Positions 43,913-52,624 of a DNA stretch of 64,000 bases are shown in pieces. Below the pieces are notes generated by a model that was given only the letters and a program-made list of their open reading frames with translations, did not search any database and was not told the origin of the DNA. How positions within the stretch are numbered: the stretch's first letter is position 1; each line of letters starts with the position of its first letter. The stretch is from Kitasatospora cheerisanensis KCTC 2395 (GTDB lineage: Bacteria; Actinomycetota; Actinomycetes; Streptomycetales; Streptomycetaceae): contig NZ_KK853997.1 of assembly GCF_000696185.1 (NCBI RefSeq), forward strand, positions 5,378,584 to 5,442,583, written 5' to 3'. Position numbers and translations under genes: made by a program.

Positions 43913-43991
43913 GCACCGGGGCACTGAGCAGCAACAGCCGTCCGGGGCACCGGTACGGACAACAGCAGATGAACCGGACAGGGAGCACACA

Positions 43992-44549
43992 GTGATTGAC
44001 GAGACCCTCCTCGAGGCCGAGGAGAAGATGGAGAAGGCCGTCGCGGTCGCCAAGGACGACCTCGCCGCCATCCGCACCGGCCGTGCGCACCCGGCGATGT
44101 TCGCCAAGATCGTCGCCGAGTACTACGGCGCCCTGACGCCGATCAACCAGCTGGCCTCGTTCTCCGTGCCGGAGCCGCGGATGGCCATGGTGACGCCGTT
44201 CGACAAGACCGCGCTGAAGGCCATCGAGACCGCGATCCGCGACTCGGACCTGGGCGTCAACCCGTCGAACGACGGCTCCGTCATCCGGGTGGTGCTGCCC
44301 CAGCTCACCGAGGAGCGCCGCCGCGAGTACATCAAGCAGGCCCGCGGCAAGGGCGAGGACGCCAAGGTCTCGGTCCGCTCCGTCCGCCGCAAGGCGAAGG
44401 ACGCGATCGACAAGCTGGTCAAGGACAAGGAGATCGGCGAGGACGACGGCCGCCGCGGCGAGAAGGAGCTCGACGACCTGACCGCCAAGTTCGTGGCGCA
44501 GATCGACGAGCTGCTCAAGCACAAGGAAGCCGAGCTGCTGGAGGTCTGA
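43992..44549 (+). CDS. frr: Ribosome recycling factor
   Basis: This 185-residue RRF is the family's exact usual length. It splits post-termination ribosomes with EF-G. Domain I helices are LEAEEKMEKAVAVAKDDLAA and ERRREYIKQARGKGEDAKVS, and IRTGRAHPAMFAKI precedes the small beta domain (YYGALTPINQLASFSVPEPR). The GTG at 43992 follows ACAGGGAGCACACA. The C-terminus KHKEAELLEV is typical. Confidence 0.98.
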   Translation: MIDETLLEAEEKMEKAVAVAKDDLAAIRTGRAHPAMFAKIVAEYYGALTPINQLASFSVPEPRMAMVTPFDKTALKAIETAIRDSDLGVNPSNDGSVIRVVLPQLTEERRREYIKQARGKGEDAKVSVRSVRRKAKDAIDKLVKDKEIGEDDGRRGEKELDDLTAKFVAQIDELLKHKEAELLEV

Positions 44550-44566
44550 TCCAGACCCCGCGCGTA

Positions 44567-44604
44567 CGCCCCGGACCGGCGGCAGGACCGCCCGGCCCGG
44601 GGCG
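44567..44604 (+). terminator. Hairpin terminator after frr
   Basis: CGCCCCGG (44567-44574) pairs with CCGGGGCG (44597-44604), with an inner stem GGCGG (44578-44582) / CCGCC (44588-44592). Confidence 0.65.
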
Positions 44605-44688
44605 CGGCTCGACCCGGGCCGGCACCAAACGGGTCACTCGCGGCGGCCTCCGGCATGACGAGGGGGCGGCGCGGCACAGACTCAGTTC

Positions 44689-45555
44689 ATGCCCCCCGCC
44701 CAGGAGAGCCCCGTGGCCCAGACCGACCAGCAGCCCCGCAAGCCGCGCGGCGGCCGCAACCTGCCCGCCGCGATAGGTGTGGGAGTCGGCCTCGGGGCGG
44801 TGGTCGCGGCCTCGCTGTTCGTGGTCAAGGCGGTTTTCATGGTGGTGGTGGCCGCCGCCGTCGCGGTCGGCATCCGGGAGCTCACCAGCCGCCTCGCCGA
44901 GCGCAAGGACGTCCACGTCCCGCAGGTCCCGCTGCTGATCGGCGGCGTCGGCATGGTGGTGACCGGCTACTTCGAGGGCGGCCAGTGGTCGGCCGCGGTG
45001 CTGGCGCTCACCGGCCTGGCGATGATGGTCGCCCGGATGGCCACGCCGCCGGAGAACTACCTGCGCGACATAACGGCCGGCGTGTTCACCGCCTTCTACG
45101 TGCCGTTCCTGGCGACCTTCGTGGCGCTGATGCTGGCCGCGGACGACGGCGCCTGGCGGATCCTGCTGTTCCTGGTGGTCACCATCTGCTCGGACACCGG
45201 CGCGTACGCCGTCGGCTACAAGTTCGGCCGCACCAAGCTCGCGCCGACCATCAGCCCCGGCAAGACCCGGGAGGGCCTGGCGGGCGGCATCGGCCTGTCG
45301 ATGATCGCCGGCGCGCTGCTGATGCACTTCCTGATCGACGGCGGCGCCTGGTGGCAGGGCCTGATCCTGGGCGGCTGCGCGGCCGTCACCGCGACCCTGG
45401 GCGACCTCGCCGAGTCGATGATCAAGCGCGACCTCGGCATCAAGGACATGGGCACCCTGCTCCCCGGCCACGGCGGCATCATGGACCGCCTGGACTCCCT
45501 GCTGCCGACCGCCCCGGTGGTCTGGCTGCTGCTCACGGTCTTCGTCGGCAACTGA
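44689..45555 (+). CDS. cdsA: Phosphatidate cytidylyltransferase
   Basis: CdsA makes CDP-diacylglycerol, the precursor of all phospholipids, at the membrane. The 288-residue protein has about eight helices. The C-terminal family signature GDLAESMIKRDLGIKDMGTL, followed by LPGHGGIMDRLDSL, carries the metal-binding and catalytic Asp residues. SDTGAYAVGYKFGRTKLAPT is the second conserved block. The start ATG at 44689 is preceded by no strong RBS; an in-frame GTG at 44713 (VAQTDQQPR) with AGGAGAGCCCC upstream is a realistic alternative. Confidence 0.96.
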   Translation: MPPAQESPVAQTDQQPRKPRGGRNLPAAIGVGVGLGAVVAASLFVVKAVFMVVVAAAVAVGIRELTSRLAERKDVHVPQVPLLIGGVGMVVTGYFEGGQWSAAVLALTGLAMMVARMATPPENYLRDITAGVFTAFYVPFLATFVALMLAADDGAWRILLFLVVTICSDTGAYAVGYKFGRTKLAPTISPGKTREGLAGGIGLSMIAGALLMHFLIDGGAWWQGLILGGCAAVTATLGDLAESMIKRDLGIKDMGTLLPGHGGIMDRLDSLLPTAPVVWLLLTVFVGN

Positions 45556-45570
45556 CGCCCCGCAGTCCGG

Positions 45571-45596
45571 AACGGCCCCCGCCCGCGGGGGCCGTT
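45571..45596 (+). terminator. Perfect hairpin terminator after cdsA
   Basis: AACGGCCCCCGC pairs perfectly with GCGGGGGCCGTT around a minimal loop, and CGCCGTTTTC follows. It begins 16 bases after the stop. Confidence 0.88.
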
Positions 45597-45642
45597 CGCC
45601 GTTTTCGGGGGAGGTTCCGCGGTCTGAGACACTGGAACAACC

Positions 45643-46743
45643 ATGCCTAAGCCCGGAGAACTGACCTTTGTCGCGCCGCGCGGCGCCAAGCCCCCGCGAC
45701 ACCTTGCCGACCTCAGCCCTGCCGAGCGCAAGGAGGCCGTCGCCGAGCTGGGCGAACAGCCGTTCCGCGCGAAGCAGTTGTCGAACCACTACTTCGGCCG
45801 GATGTCGAACGACCCGGAGAGCTGGACGGACATCCCTGCGGCCAGCCGGAGCAAGCTGACCGAGGCGCTGCTGCCCGAGCTGATGTCCGTGGTGCGGCAC
45901 GTCTCGTGCGACGACGACGAGACCCGCAAGACGCTGTGGAAGCTCTTCGACGGCACGCTGGTCGAGTCGGTGCTGATGCGGTACCCGGACCGGGTGACGA
46001 TGTGCATCAGCTCGCAGGCCGGCTGCGGCATGAACTGCCCGTTCTGCGCGACCGGTCAGGCCGGGCTGACCCGGAACCTGTCGACCGGCGAGATCGTCGA
46101 GCAGATCGCCGCCGGCATGCGCGACCTGAAGTCGGGCTCGGTGCCCGGCGGCGAGGCTCGGCTGTCCAACGTGGTGTTCATGGGCATGGGCGAGCCGCTG
46201 GCGAACTACAACCGGGTGCTGTCGGCGATCCGCCGCCTCACCGACCCGGCGCCGGACGGCTTCGGGCTCTCGCAGCGCGGCATCACGGTCTCCACGGTCG
46301 GCCTGGTCCCGGCGATGCACCGGTTCGCGGACGAGGGCCTGAGCTGCCGCCTCGCGCTGTCGCTGCACGCCCCGGACGACGAACTGCGTGACGAGCTGGT
46401 GCCGGTGAACACCCGGTGGAAGGTCGCCGAGGTGCTGGACGCCGCCTGGAACTACGCGGAGAAGTCCGGCCGCCGGGTGTCGATCGAGTACGCGCTGATC
46501 AAGGACATCAACGACCAGGCGTGGCGGGCGGACCTGCTCGGCCGGCTGATCAAGAACCAGCGGGTGCACGTGAACCTGATCCCGCTCAACCCGACTCCGG
46601 GTTCGAAGTGGACGGCCTCCCGCCCGGAGGACGAGCGCGAGTTCGTCCGCCGGCTGCAGGCGCACGGCGTGCCCACCACCGTCCGCGACACCCGCGGTCA
46701 GGAGATCGACGGCGCCTGCGGTCAGCTGGCCGCGGCGGGCTGA
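45643..46743 (+). CDS. rlmN: Dual-specificity 23S rRNA/tRNA methyltransferase RlmN
   Basis: This 366-residue radical-SAM enzyme makes m2A at A2503 of 23S rRNA and A37 of some tRNAs. The cluster motif is C-x3-C-x2-C at about residues 127-134 (CGMNCPFCATGQAG). The upstream block VESVLMRYPDRVTMCISSQA, the glycine loop VVFMGMGEPLANY and the second half NLIPLNPTPGSKW are typical. The methyl-transferring Cys is near the C-terminus (DGACGQLAAAG, about 359). The ATG at 45643 starts a normal N-terminus (MPKPGELTFVAPRGAKPPRH). Confidence 0.97.
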   Translation: MPKPGELTFVAPRGAKPPRHLADLSPAERKEAVAELGEQPFRAKQLSNHYFGRMSNDPESWTDIPAASRSKLTEALLPELMSVVRHVSCDDDETRKTLWKLFDGTLVESVLMRYPDRVTMCISSQAGCGMNCPFCATGQAGLTRNLSTGEIVEQIAAGMRDLKSGSVPGGEARLSNVVFMGMGEPLANYNRVLSAIRRLTDPAPDGFGLSQRGITVSTVGLVPAMHRFADEGLSCRLALSLHAPDDELRDELVPVNTRWKVAEVLDAAWNYAEKSGRRVSIEYALIKDINDQAWRADLLGRLIKNQRVHVNLIPLNPTPGSKWTASRPEDEREFVRRLQAHGVPTTVRDTRGQEIDGACGQLAAAG

Positions 46744-46752
46744 GGCAGCGGA

Positions 46753-46796
46753 CGAACTCCCCGGTGGTCCTCGACGGAGGACCGCCGGGGAGTTCG
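46753..46796. terminator. Bidirectional terminator between rlmN and the ABC fusion gene
   Basis: CGAACTCCCCGGTGGTCCTC (46753-46772) pairs with GGAGGACCGCCGGGGAGTTCG (to 46796) with one G-T wobble. It lies between two convergent genes. Confidence 0.88.
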
Positions 46797-46816
46797 CGTC
46801 TTCCGGTGCCGGGCGG

Positions 46817-48683
46817 TTACAGCGGGCAGAGCGCCAGGGTCAGGCCGCCGGTCACCAGCAGGACGGTGCCGGCGCCGAGGGCGCGCAGCACGACGGTGCC
46901 GGTGAGCAGGCCGGCCGGGGCGCCGAGGCGGTCCAGGGCGGCGGCGGTGGGGCGGCGTTCGGAGCGCAGTTCCAGCAGGCGCGCGGCGACCGCGGCGACG
47001 GTGCAGGCCAGGATCAGCAGGCCCTCGACCAGGGTGAGCACCGGCACCTCGGCGTCCTCCCGGGCCCAGTTGCGGCCGGCCACCAGCAGCAGCGCGGAGA
47101 TCGCGGTGAGGACGGCCAGCGGCGCGCCGAGCCGGTGCGACTGGGCGGTGAGGGCGCGGCCGGACAGCAGGCGCAGCGGCGCGGGCCGGCGGATCACCAG
47201 CAGCCGGCCGGCGAGGGCGAGCAGCGGCCCGGTCCACAGGGCGAGGGCGAGGGCGGCGAGGGTCCAGCCGGCCAGCAGGGCGGGGCTTGTGGCGGGCAGG
47301 CCACCGGGCAGGTCGAGGGTGCGTTCGGCGTCGGTGGCGCCCGGCCGCAGTCCGTACAGTTCGAGGCCGATCCCGGCGAGCAGCAGGGGCGCGGGCAGGG
47401 CGGCGCGGCGGGCGGTCCAGCGGGCCGGGCGGGCTCGGCGGGCCGGCCGGGCAGGGCGTCGGGGAAGCGGATGGCGCAGGCCGCGGCGACGCCGGCCACC
47501 AGCGCGGGGACGGCGAGCAGGGTGACGGGCGCGGCCGCGGGCAGCGGGACGCCCATGCCGATGTCGGGGGCGAGCGAGGGCCCGGCGATGTCGTTGCGCA
47601 GCACCAGGAAGAGCAGCAGGGTGAGGGCCGAGCCGAGTGCGCAGGCGAGGGCGATCTCGCCGGCGATCAGCAGCCGGATCCGGGCGGGCCCGGCGCCGGC
47701 GGCGGTCAGGCCGGTGATCCGCTCGGGGTGCTGGGCGGGGACGGCGCGGGCGGCGACGGCCGCGAACCAGGCGACGGCGGCCAGCGGGGGCAGGCACCAG
47801 AGCAGGCGGTCGGGCCGGCGGCGGGTTCGGCGAGGGCCCGGCCGAGGGCCCGCAGCAGGAACGCGGCGACCACGGCGGCGGCGCCGGCGGTGAGCAGCCA
47901 GCGGGCCAGGTCGAGGGCGCGGTAGCCACGGGCGAGTGCGAGGTAGTACACGTCGGCCCTCTCAGCGCCCGGCGGCGACGGCGGCAGCGGCGGGGCGGCC
48001 TCGATCCGGCCGTCGACCAGGCGGACGGTGCGGTCGGCGTAGCGGGCGAGCTCCGGGTCGTGGGTGGCGATGACCAGGGTCAGGTGGTGGGAGCGGGCGG
48101 CGCTGGCCAGTATCCGCAGGACCTGTTCGCGGGCGTCGCGGTGCAGCGGGGCGGTGGGGTCGTCGGCGAACACCACGGGCGGTTCGGGGGCGAGCGCGCG
48201 GGCGACGGCGATCCGCTGGCGGATGTCCTGCGGGAGGTCGGCGGGCCGGAGCTTGGCGCAGCCGGTGACATCGAGGCGGTCGAGCCACTCGCCGGCGGCG
48301 CGGTGGGCGGCCCGGTGGCCGGCGCCGGCCAGCAGCAGCGGCAGGGCGACGTTCTCACGGGCCGTCAGTTCCGGTACCAGGTGCGGCTCGGGGCCGACCC
48401 AGCCGAAGCGTTCGCGGCGCAGCCGTTCGCGGCCGGCCCGGCCGAGGGTGTGCACGGGGGCGCTGTGGAACCAGACCTCGCCCTCGTCGACCGGGAGTTG
48501 CGCGGACAGGCAGCCGAGCAGCGTGGACTTGCCGGAGCCGCGCGGTCCGGTGACGGCGAGCATCTCGCCCTCGCGGACGGCGAGGGAGACGCCGCGCAGG
48601 GCGGGCGTGCCGTGGTGGGACTTGACGATCCCTCGGGCCCAGAGCACGTCGTTGTCGGGCGGGGCCGCTGACATGTGATCCAT
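46817..48683 (-). CDS. ABC ATPase-permease fusion (FtsX-like), two apparent frameshifts
   Basis: Residues 1-235 are a MacB/LolD-type ATPase: Walker A VTGPRGSGKSTLLGCL, a signature region changed from LSGGQ to LPQDIRQRIAVARAL, Walker B PPVVFADDPTAPLH (Asp in place of the catalytic Glu), and ATHDPELARYADRTVRL. A TM follows at once (WLLTAGAAAVVAAFLLRALG), then FtsX-like permease sequence. The coding frame changes near 47810-47826 and again near 47421-47445; each needs one added base. With both restored the length is exactly 623 codons. The C-terminal third has at least four TMs and ends near 46817. Degenerate Walker B and signature residues suggest a regulatory or weak ATPase. The start is ATG at 48683 or 48674. 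Confidence 0.8.
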
Positions 48684-48817
48684 CCAGGTGCCGACGGGGA
48701 TATGACAGTCGTCAGATTAGAACGATCGGACGGCTGTGCGGGCGCGCCGCACTGACCCGAACCGGGCGGAATCACCACGAAAGCGGCGTGCGGTCGCCGA
48801 ATCGTTCCCGGACACGC

Positions 48818-48859
48818 CGAAGGGCGGTCCCGACGGTGAGGAGTCGGGGCCGCCCTTCG
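48818..48859. terminator. Hairpin after the aminotransferase gene
   Basis: CGAAGGGCGGTCCCGAC (48818-48834) pairs with GTCGGGGCCGCCCTTCG (48843-48859) with one wobble. On the minus strand a T6 run lies between the stop and the hairpin. Confidence 0.75.
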
Positions 48860-48888
48860 GTGGAGGGTGGGGAAAAAAGCTCAGACGA

Positions 48889-50283
48889 TCAGATCTTCGC
48901 CCACGCGTCGGTCAGGCTGGTCCGCAGGATCTGCTCGATCTCGTCGAAGGTCGACTGGTCGGAGATCAGCGGCGGGGCCAGCTGGACGACCGGGTCGCCA
49001 CGGTCGTCGGCGCGGCAGTACAGGCCGTTGTCGAACAGCGCCTTCGACAGGAAGCCGTACAGGACGCGCTCGACCTCGTCGTCGTTGAACGACTCCTTGG
49101 TGACCTTGTCCTTCACGAGCTCGATGCCGTAGAAGTAGCCGTTGCCGCGGACGTCGCCGACGATCGGCAGGTCGCGCAGCTTGTTCAGGGTGGCCAGGAA
49201 CTTCGACTCGTTGTCGAGGACGTGCTGGTTCAGGCCCTCGCGCTCGAAGATGTCGAGGTTGGCCAGCGCCACCGCGGAGGACACCGGGTGACCACCGAAG
49301 GTGTAGCCGTGCAGGAAGGTGTTGTCACCCTTGTAGAACGGCTCGGCGAGGCGGTCCGAGATGATCGTGGCGCCGATCGGGGAGTAGCCCGAGGTCATGC
49401 CCTTGGCGCAGGTGATCATGTCGGGCTGGTAGCCGAACTTGTCGGCGCCGAACATGGTGCCGAGGCGGCCGAAGGCGCAGATGACCTCGTCCGAGACCAG
49501 CAGCACGTCGTGGCGGTCGCAGATCTCGCGCAGGCGCTGGAAGTACCCGGGCGGCGGCGGGAAGCAGCCACCGGCGTTCTGCACCGGCTCGACGAAGACG
49601 GCGGCGACGGTCTCGGGGCCCTCGTTGAGGATGGCCACCTCGATCTCGTCCGCGCACCAGCGGCCGTAGGCCTCCGGGTCCACCGTGCCGTCGGGGCCGG
49701 CCAGGAAGGACGGGGCGCGGTAGATGTTGGTGTTCGGCGCCTTGTGGGTGCCCGGCACCAGCGGCTCGAACGGGGCCTTCAGGCCCGGCAGGCCGGTGAT
49801 CGACAGGGCGCCCTGCGGGGTGCCGTGGTAGGCGACCGCGCGGGAGATGACCTTGTACTTGGTCGGCTTGCCGGTCAGCTTGAAGTACTGCTTGGCGAGC
49901 TTCCAGGCGGTCTCGACGGCCTCGCCGCCACCGGTGGAGAAGAAGACCTTGTTCAGGTCGCCCGGCGCGTAGTTGGCCAGGCGCTCGGCCAGCTCGACGG
50001 CCTTCGGGTGGGCGTAGCTCCACACCGGGAAGAAGGCGAGCTCCTTGGCCTGCTTGGCAGCGGCCTCGGCCAGCTCCTCGCGGCCGTGGCCGGCCTGGAC
50101 GACGAACAGGCCGGCGAGCCCGTCGAGGTACTTGCGCCCCTTGTCGTCCCAGACGTAGGTGCCTTCGCCCTTGACGATCGTCGGCACGGGGGAGTTCTCG
50201 TACGACGACATGCGGGTGAAGTGCATCCACAGGTGGTCGTAGGCGGTCTTGGAAAGGTCCTTCTGCGCCGGCTCGGCTGTCAT
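48889..50283 (-). CDS. Class III aminotransferase, probably acting on a diamine or omega-amino acid
   Basis: This 464-residue PLP enzyme of the omega-aminotransferase family has STGGGEAVETAWKLAKQYFK (PLP phosphate cup), LVSDEVICAFGRLG (Asp265, which pairs with the PLP ring) and MITCAKGMTSGYSPIGA (Lys294, the Schiff base). Neighbours suggest polyamine use: an Lrp-type regulator overlaps its start (ATGA), and a divergent gamma-aminobutyraldehyde-type dehydrogenase follows. From memory, the same set in S. coelicolor is linked to polyamine breakdown. Putrescine to 4-aminobutanal is therefore the likely reaction. Taurine- or beta-alanine-type substrates are alternatives. Confidence 0.92.
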   Translation of the reverse strand: MTAEPAQKDLSKTAYDHLWMHFTRMSSYENSPVPTIVKGEGTYVWDDKGRKYLDGLAGLFVVQAGHGREELAEAAAKQAKELAFFPVWSYAHPKAVELAERLANYAPGDLNKVFFSTGGGEAVETAWKLAKQYFKLTGKPTKYKVISRAVAYHGTPQGALSITGLPGLKAPFEPLVPGTHKAPNTNIYRAPSFLAGPDGTVDPEAYGRWCADEIEVAILNEGPETVAAVFVEPVQNAGGCFPPPPGYFQRLREICDRHDVLLVSDEVICAFGRLGTMFGADKFGYQPDMITCAKGMTSGYSPIGATIISDRLAEPFYKGDNTFLHGYTFGGHPVSSAVALANLDIFEREGLNQHVLDNESKFLATLNKLRDLPIVGDVRGNGYFYGIELVKDKVTKESFNDDEVERVLYGFLSKALFDNGLYCRADDRGDPVVQLAPPLISDQSTFDEIEQILRTSLTDAWAKI

Positions 50284-50753
50284 CGGGTGCCCCAGGTGTA
50301 GGTCTGTTTCCGGAGCTTCAGGTAAACGAAGCTCTCGGTGCTCCGCACGCCGGGAAGCGAGCGGATGCGCTTGTTGATCAGTTCGAGAAGGTGCTCGTCG
50401 TCCTCGCACACCAGCTCCGCGAGGAGGTCGAACGAGCCCGCGGTGCAGACCACGTAGTCGACCTCGTCGAACGCGGCCAGCGCGTCCGCGACCGGCTCGA
50501 TGTCGCCCTCGACGCGGATGCCCACCATCGCCTGGCGGGTGAAGCCGACGGTGAGGGGATCGGTGACGGCGACGATCTGCATCACGCCCTGGTCGAGCAG
50601 CTTCTGGACGCGCTGCCGGACGGCCGCCTCGGACAGGCCCACGGCCTTGCCGATGGCGGCGTACGGACGGCGCCCGTCCTCCTGGAGCTGCTCGATGATC
50701 GCCTTGGAGGCGGCGTCGAGGGGAACGCTGGCGTTCCGGTCACGGTTGGCCAC
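50280..50753 (-). CDS. Lrp/AsnC family regulator
   Basis: This 157-residue regulator has a helix-turn-helix at about residues 30-56 (YAAIGKAVGLSEAAVRQRVQ) and a C-terminal RAM ligand domain (VVCTAGSFDLLAELVCEDDE; INKRIRSLPGVRSTESFVYL). The GTG at 50753 starts the conserved part (VANRDRNASVPLDAASKAII). Its stop overlaps the aminotransferase ATG, so the two are coupled. It is divergent from the aldehyde dehydrogenase at 51,019, and probably controls both through the operator at 50,811. Confidence 0.94.
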   Translation of the reverse strand: MANRDRNASVPLDAASKAIIEQLQEDGRRPYAAIGKAVGLSEAAVRQRVQKLLDQGVMQIVAVTDPLTVGFTRQAMVGIRVEGDIEPVADALAAFDEVDYVVCTAGSFDLLAELVCEDDEHLLELINKRIRSLPGVRSTESFVYLKLRKQTYTWGTR

Positions 50754-50810
50754 GCCGACACTGTGCCCGACGGGCGGAGGAATCGCAAGCGGTGGTTCTG
50801 CTGATTTCGT

Positions 50811-50833
50811 CGTTCTTTCGATGATCAAGAACG
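50811..50833. promoter_or_regulatory. Putative Lrp-type operator between divergent catabolic genes
   Basis: CGTTCTT-N9-AAGAACG is a perfect inverted repeat in the AT-richer centre of the intergenic region 50754-51018. Position and size fit an autoregulatory Lrp/AsnC site. Confidence 0.55.
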
Positions 50834-51018
50834 GAATGCGTGGCGCTTCGGGCGGGGCCCTGTCGATTACGGCAGTGACAAGGGTACTCTGGCTACGTAC
50901 ACGCGCGAGCGTGCACACCGCCGATCGTGGCTTGTCGCTGACATGCTGTGTCCGACCGGGCCCGGAGTAATCTGGCGCCCGGGGCTGCAACGACGCAGGC
51001 CCAGACCGAGGAGAGACC

Positions 51019-52464
51019 GTGAGCGAGCTTCGTACGCTGCGCAACTACATCAACGGCGAGTTCGTCGACGCTGCGGACGGCCGCACGCTCGACATCGTCG
51101 ACCCGACCACGGGCGAGGTGTACGCGACCTCCCCGCTGTCCGGAGCCTCCGACGTGGACGCCGCGATGGCAGCGGCCGCCGCCGCGTTCCCGATCTGGCG
51201 CGACTCCACCCCGTCCACCCGGCAGAAGCTGCTGCTCAAGATCGCCGACGCGGTCGAGTCCCGGGCCGACGAGATCGTCGACGCCGAGGTCCGCAACACC
51301 GGCAAGCCGCGCGCGCTGACCCTCTCCGAGGAGATCGGCCCGATGGTCGACCAGCTGCGCTTCTTCGCCGGCGCCGCCCGCCTGCTGGAGGGCAAGGCCG
51401 CGGGCGAGTACATGGACGGCATGACCTCCATCGTCCGCCGCGAGCCGGTCGGCGTCTGCGCGCAGGTCGCGCCGTGGAACTACCCGATGATGATGGCCGT
51501 CTGGAAGTTCGCCCCGGCGATCGCCGCCGGCAACGCCGTCGTGCTCAAGCCGTCCGACACCACCCCCGCCTCCACCGTGCTGCTCGCCGAGATCATCGGC
51601 GGCGTGCTGAAGGACATGGAGCTGCCGGCCGGCATCTTCAACGTGATCTGCGGCGACCGCGAGACCGGCCGCCTGATGGTCGAGCACCGCACCCCGGCGA
51701 TGGCCTCCATCACCGGCTCGGTCCGGGCCGGCATGCAGGTCGCCGAGTCCGCCGCGAAGGACGTCAAGCGGGTCCACCTGGAGCTCGGCGGCAAGGCCCC
51801 CGTCGTCGTCTTCGAGGACGCCGACATCGCCGAGGCCGTCGAGGGCATCTCCATGGCCGGCTACTTCAACGCCGGCCAGGACTGCACCGCCGCCACCCGC
51901 GTGCTGGTGCACGAGTCGATCCACGACGCGTTCGTCGAGGCGCTCGCCAAGGCCGCCAAGGACACCAAGACCGGCGGCGTCGACGACGAGGACGTGCTGT
52001 ACGGCCCGCTCAACAACGCCAACCAGCTGAAGCAGGTCACCGGCTTCATCGAGCGCCTGCCCGCGCACGCCAAGGTCGAGGCCGGCGGCCACCGGGTCGG
52101 CGAGGTCGGCTACTTCTACGCCCCGACCGTGGTCTCCGGCCTGAACCAGGACGACGAGATCATCCAGAACGAGGTCTTCGGCCCGGTCATCACCGTGCAG
52201 AAGTTCACCGACGAGGAGCAGGCCGTCGAGTACGCGAACGGCGTCGAGTACGCGCTCGCCTCCTCGGTCTGGACCAAGGACCACGCCCGCGCGATGCGGA
52301 TGTCCCGCCGCCTGGACTTCGGCGCGGTGTGGATCAACACCCACATCCCGCTGGTCGCCGAGATGCCGCACGGCGGCTTCAAGAAGTCCGGCTACGGCAA
52401 GGACCTGTCGTCCTACGGCTTCGAGGACTACACCCGGATCAAGCACGTCATGACCGCGATCTAG
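51019..52464 (+). CDS. Gamma-aminobutyraldehyde-type aldehyde dehydrogenase
   Basis: This 481-residue NAD(P)-dependent aldehyde dehydrogenase has the catalytic Cys289 in FNAGQDCTAATR and the general base Glu255 in HLELGGKAP. The cofactor segment is PWNYPMMMAVWKFAPAIAAG. The whole resembles the PatD/PuuC/YdcW group that oxidises 4-aminobutanal to GABA. It is divergent from the Lrp-aminotransferase pair, which would supply 4-aminobutanal from putrescine. The GTG at 51019 follows CCGAGGAGAGACC, a good RBS. A strong terminator follows. Confidence 0.94.
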   Translation: MSELRTLRNYINGEFVDAADGRTLDIVDPTTGEVYATSPLSGASDVDAAMAAAAAAFPIWRDSTPSTRQKLLLKIADAVESRADEIVDAEVRNTGKPRALTLSEEIGPMVDQLRFFAGAARLLEGKAAGEYMDGMTSIVRREPVGVCAQVAPWNYPMMMAVWKFAPAIAAGNAVVLKPSDTTPASTVLLAEIIGGVLKDMELPAGIFNVICGDRETGRLMVEHRTPAMASITGSVRAGMQVAESAAKDVKRVHLELGGKAPVVVFEDADIAEAVEGISMAGYFNAGQDCTAATRVLVHESIHDAFVEALAKAAKDTKTGGVDDEDVLYGPLNNANQLKQVTGFIERLPAHAKVEAGGHRVGEVGYFYAPTVVSGLNQDDEIIQNEVFGPVITVQKFTDEEQAVEYANGVEYALASSVWTKDHARAMRMSRRLDFGAVWINTHIPLVAEMPHGGFKKSGYGKDLSSYGFEDYTRIKHVMTAI

Positions 52465-52513
52465 CGGGTCAGGACGGTCGGGCGCAGTACGACCGCTGTC
52501 TGAGTCCGATGGG

Positions 52514-52546
52514 AAGGGGCGCGAGGATCTGTTCCTCGCGCCCCTT
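52514..52546 (+). terminator. Perfect 14-bp hairpin terminator
   Basis: AAGGGGCGCGAGGA (52514-52527) pairs with TCCTCGCGCCCCTT (52533-52546) around a 5-base loop. Confidence 0.9.
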
Positions 52547-52624
52547 CACGTTGTCAGGGCGCGACACGCCCTCCGTGACAGGCTGCATCTGCCTGGGGGA
52601 GGGGCGCGTCCCTACGCTGGGCGC

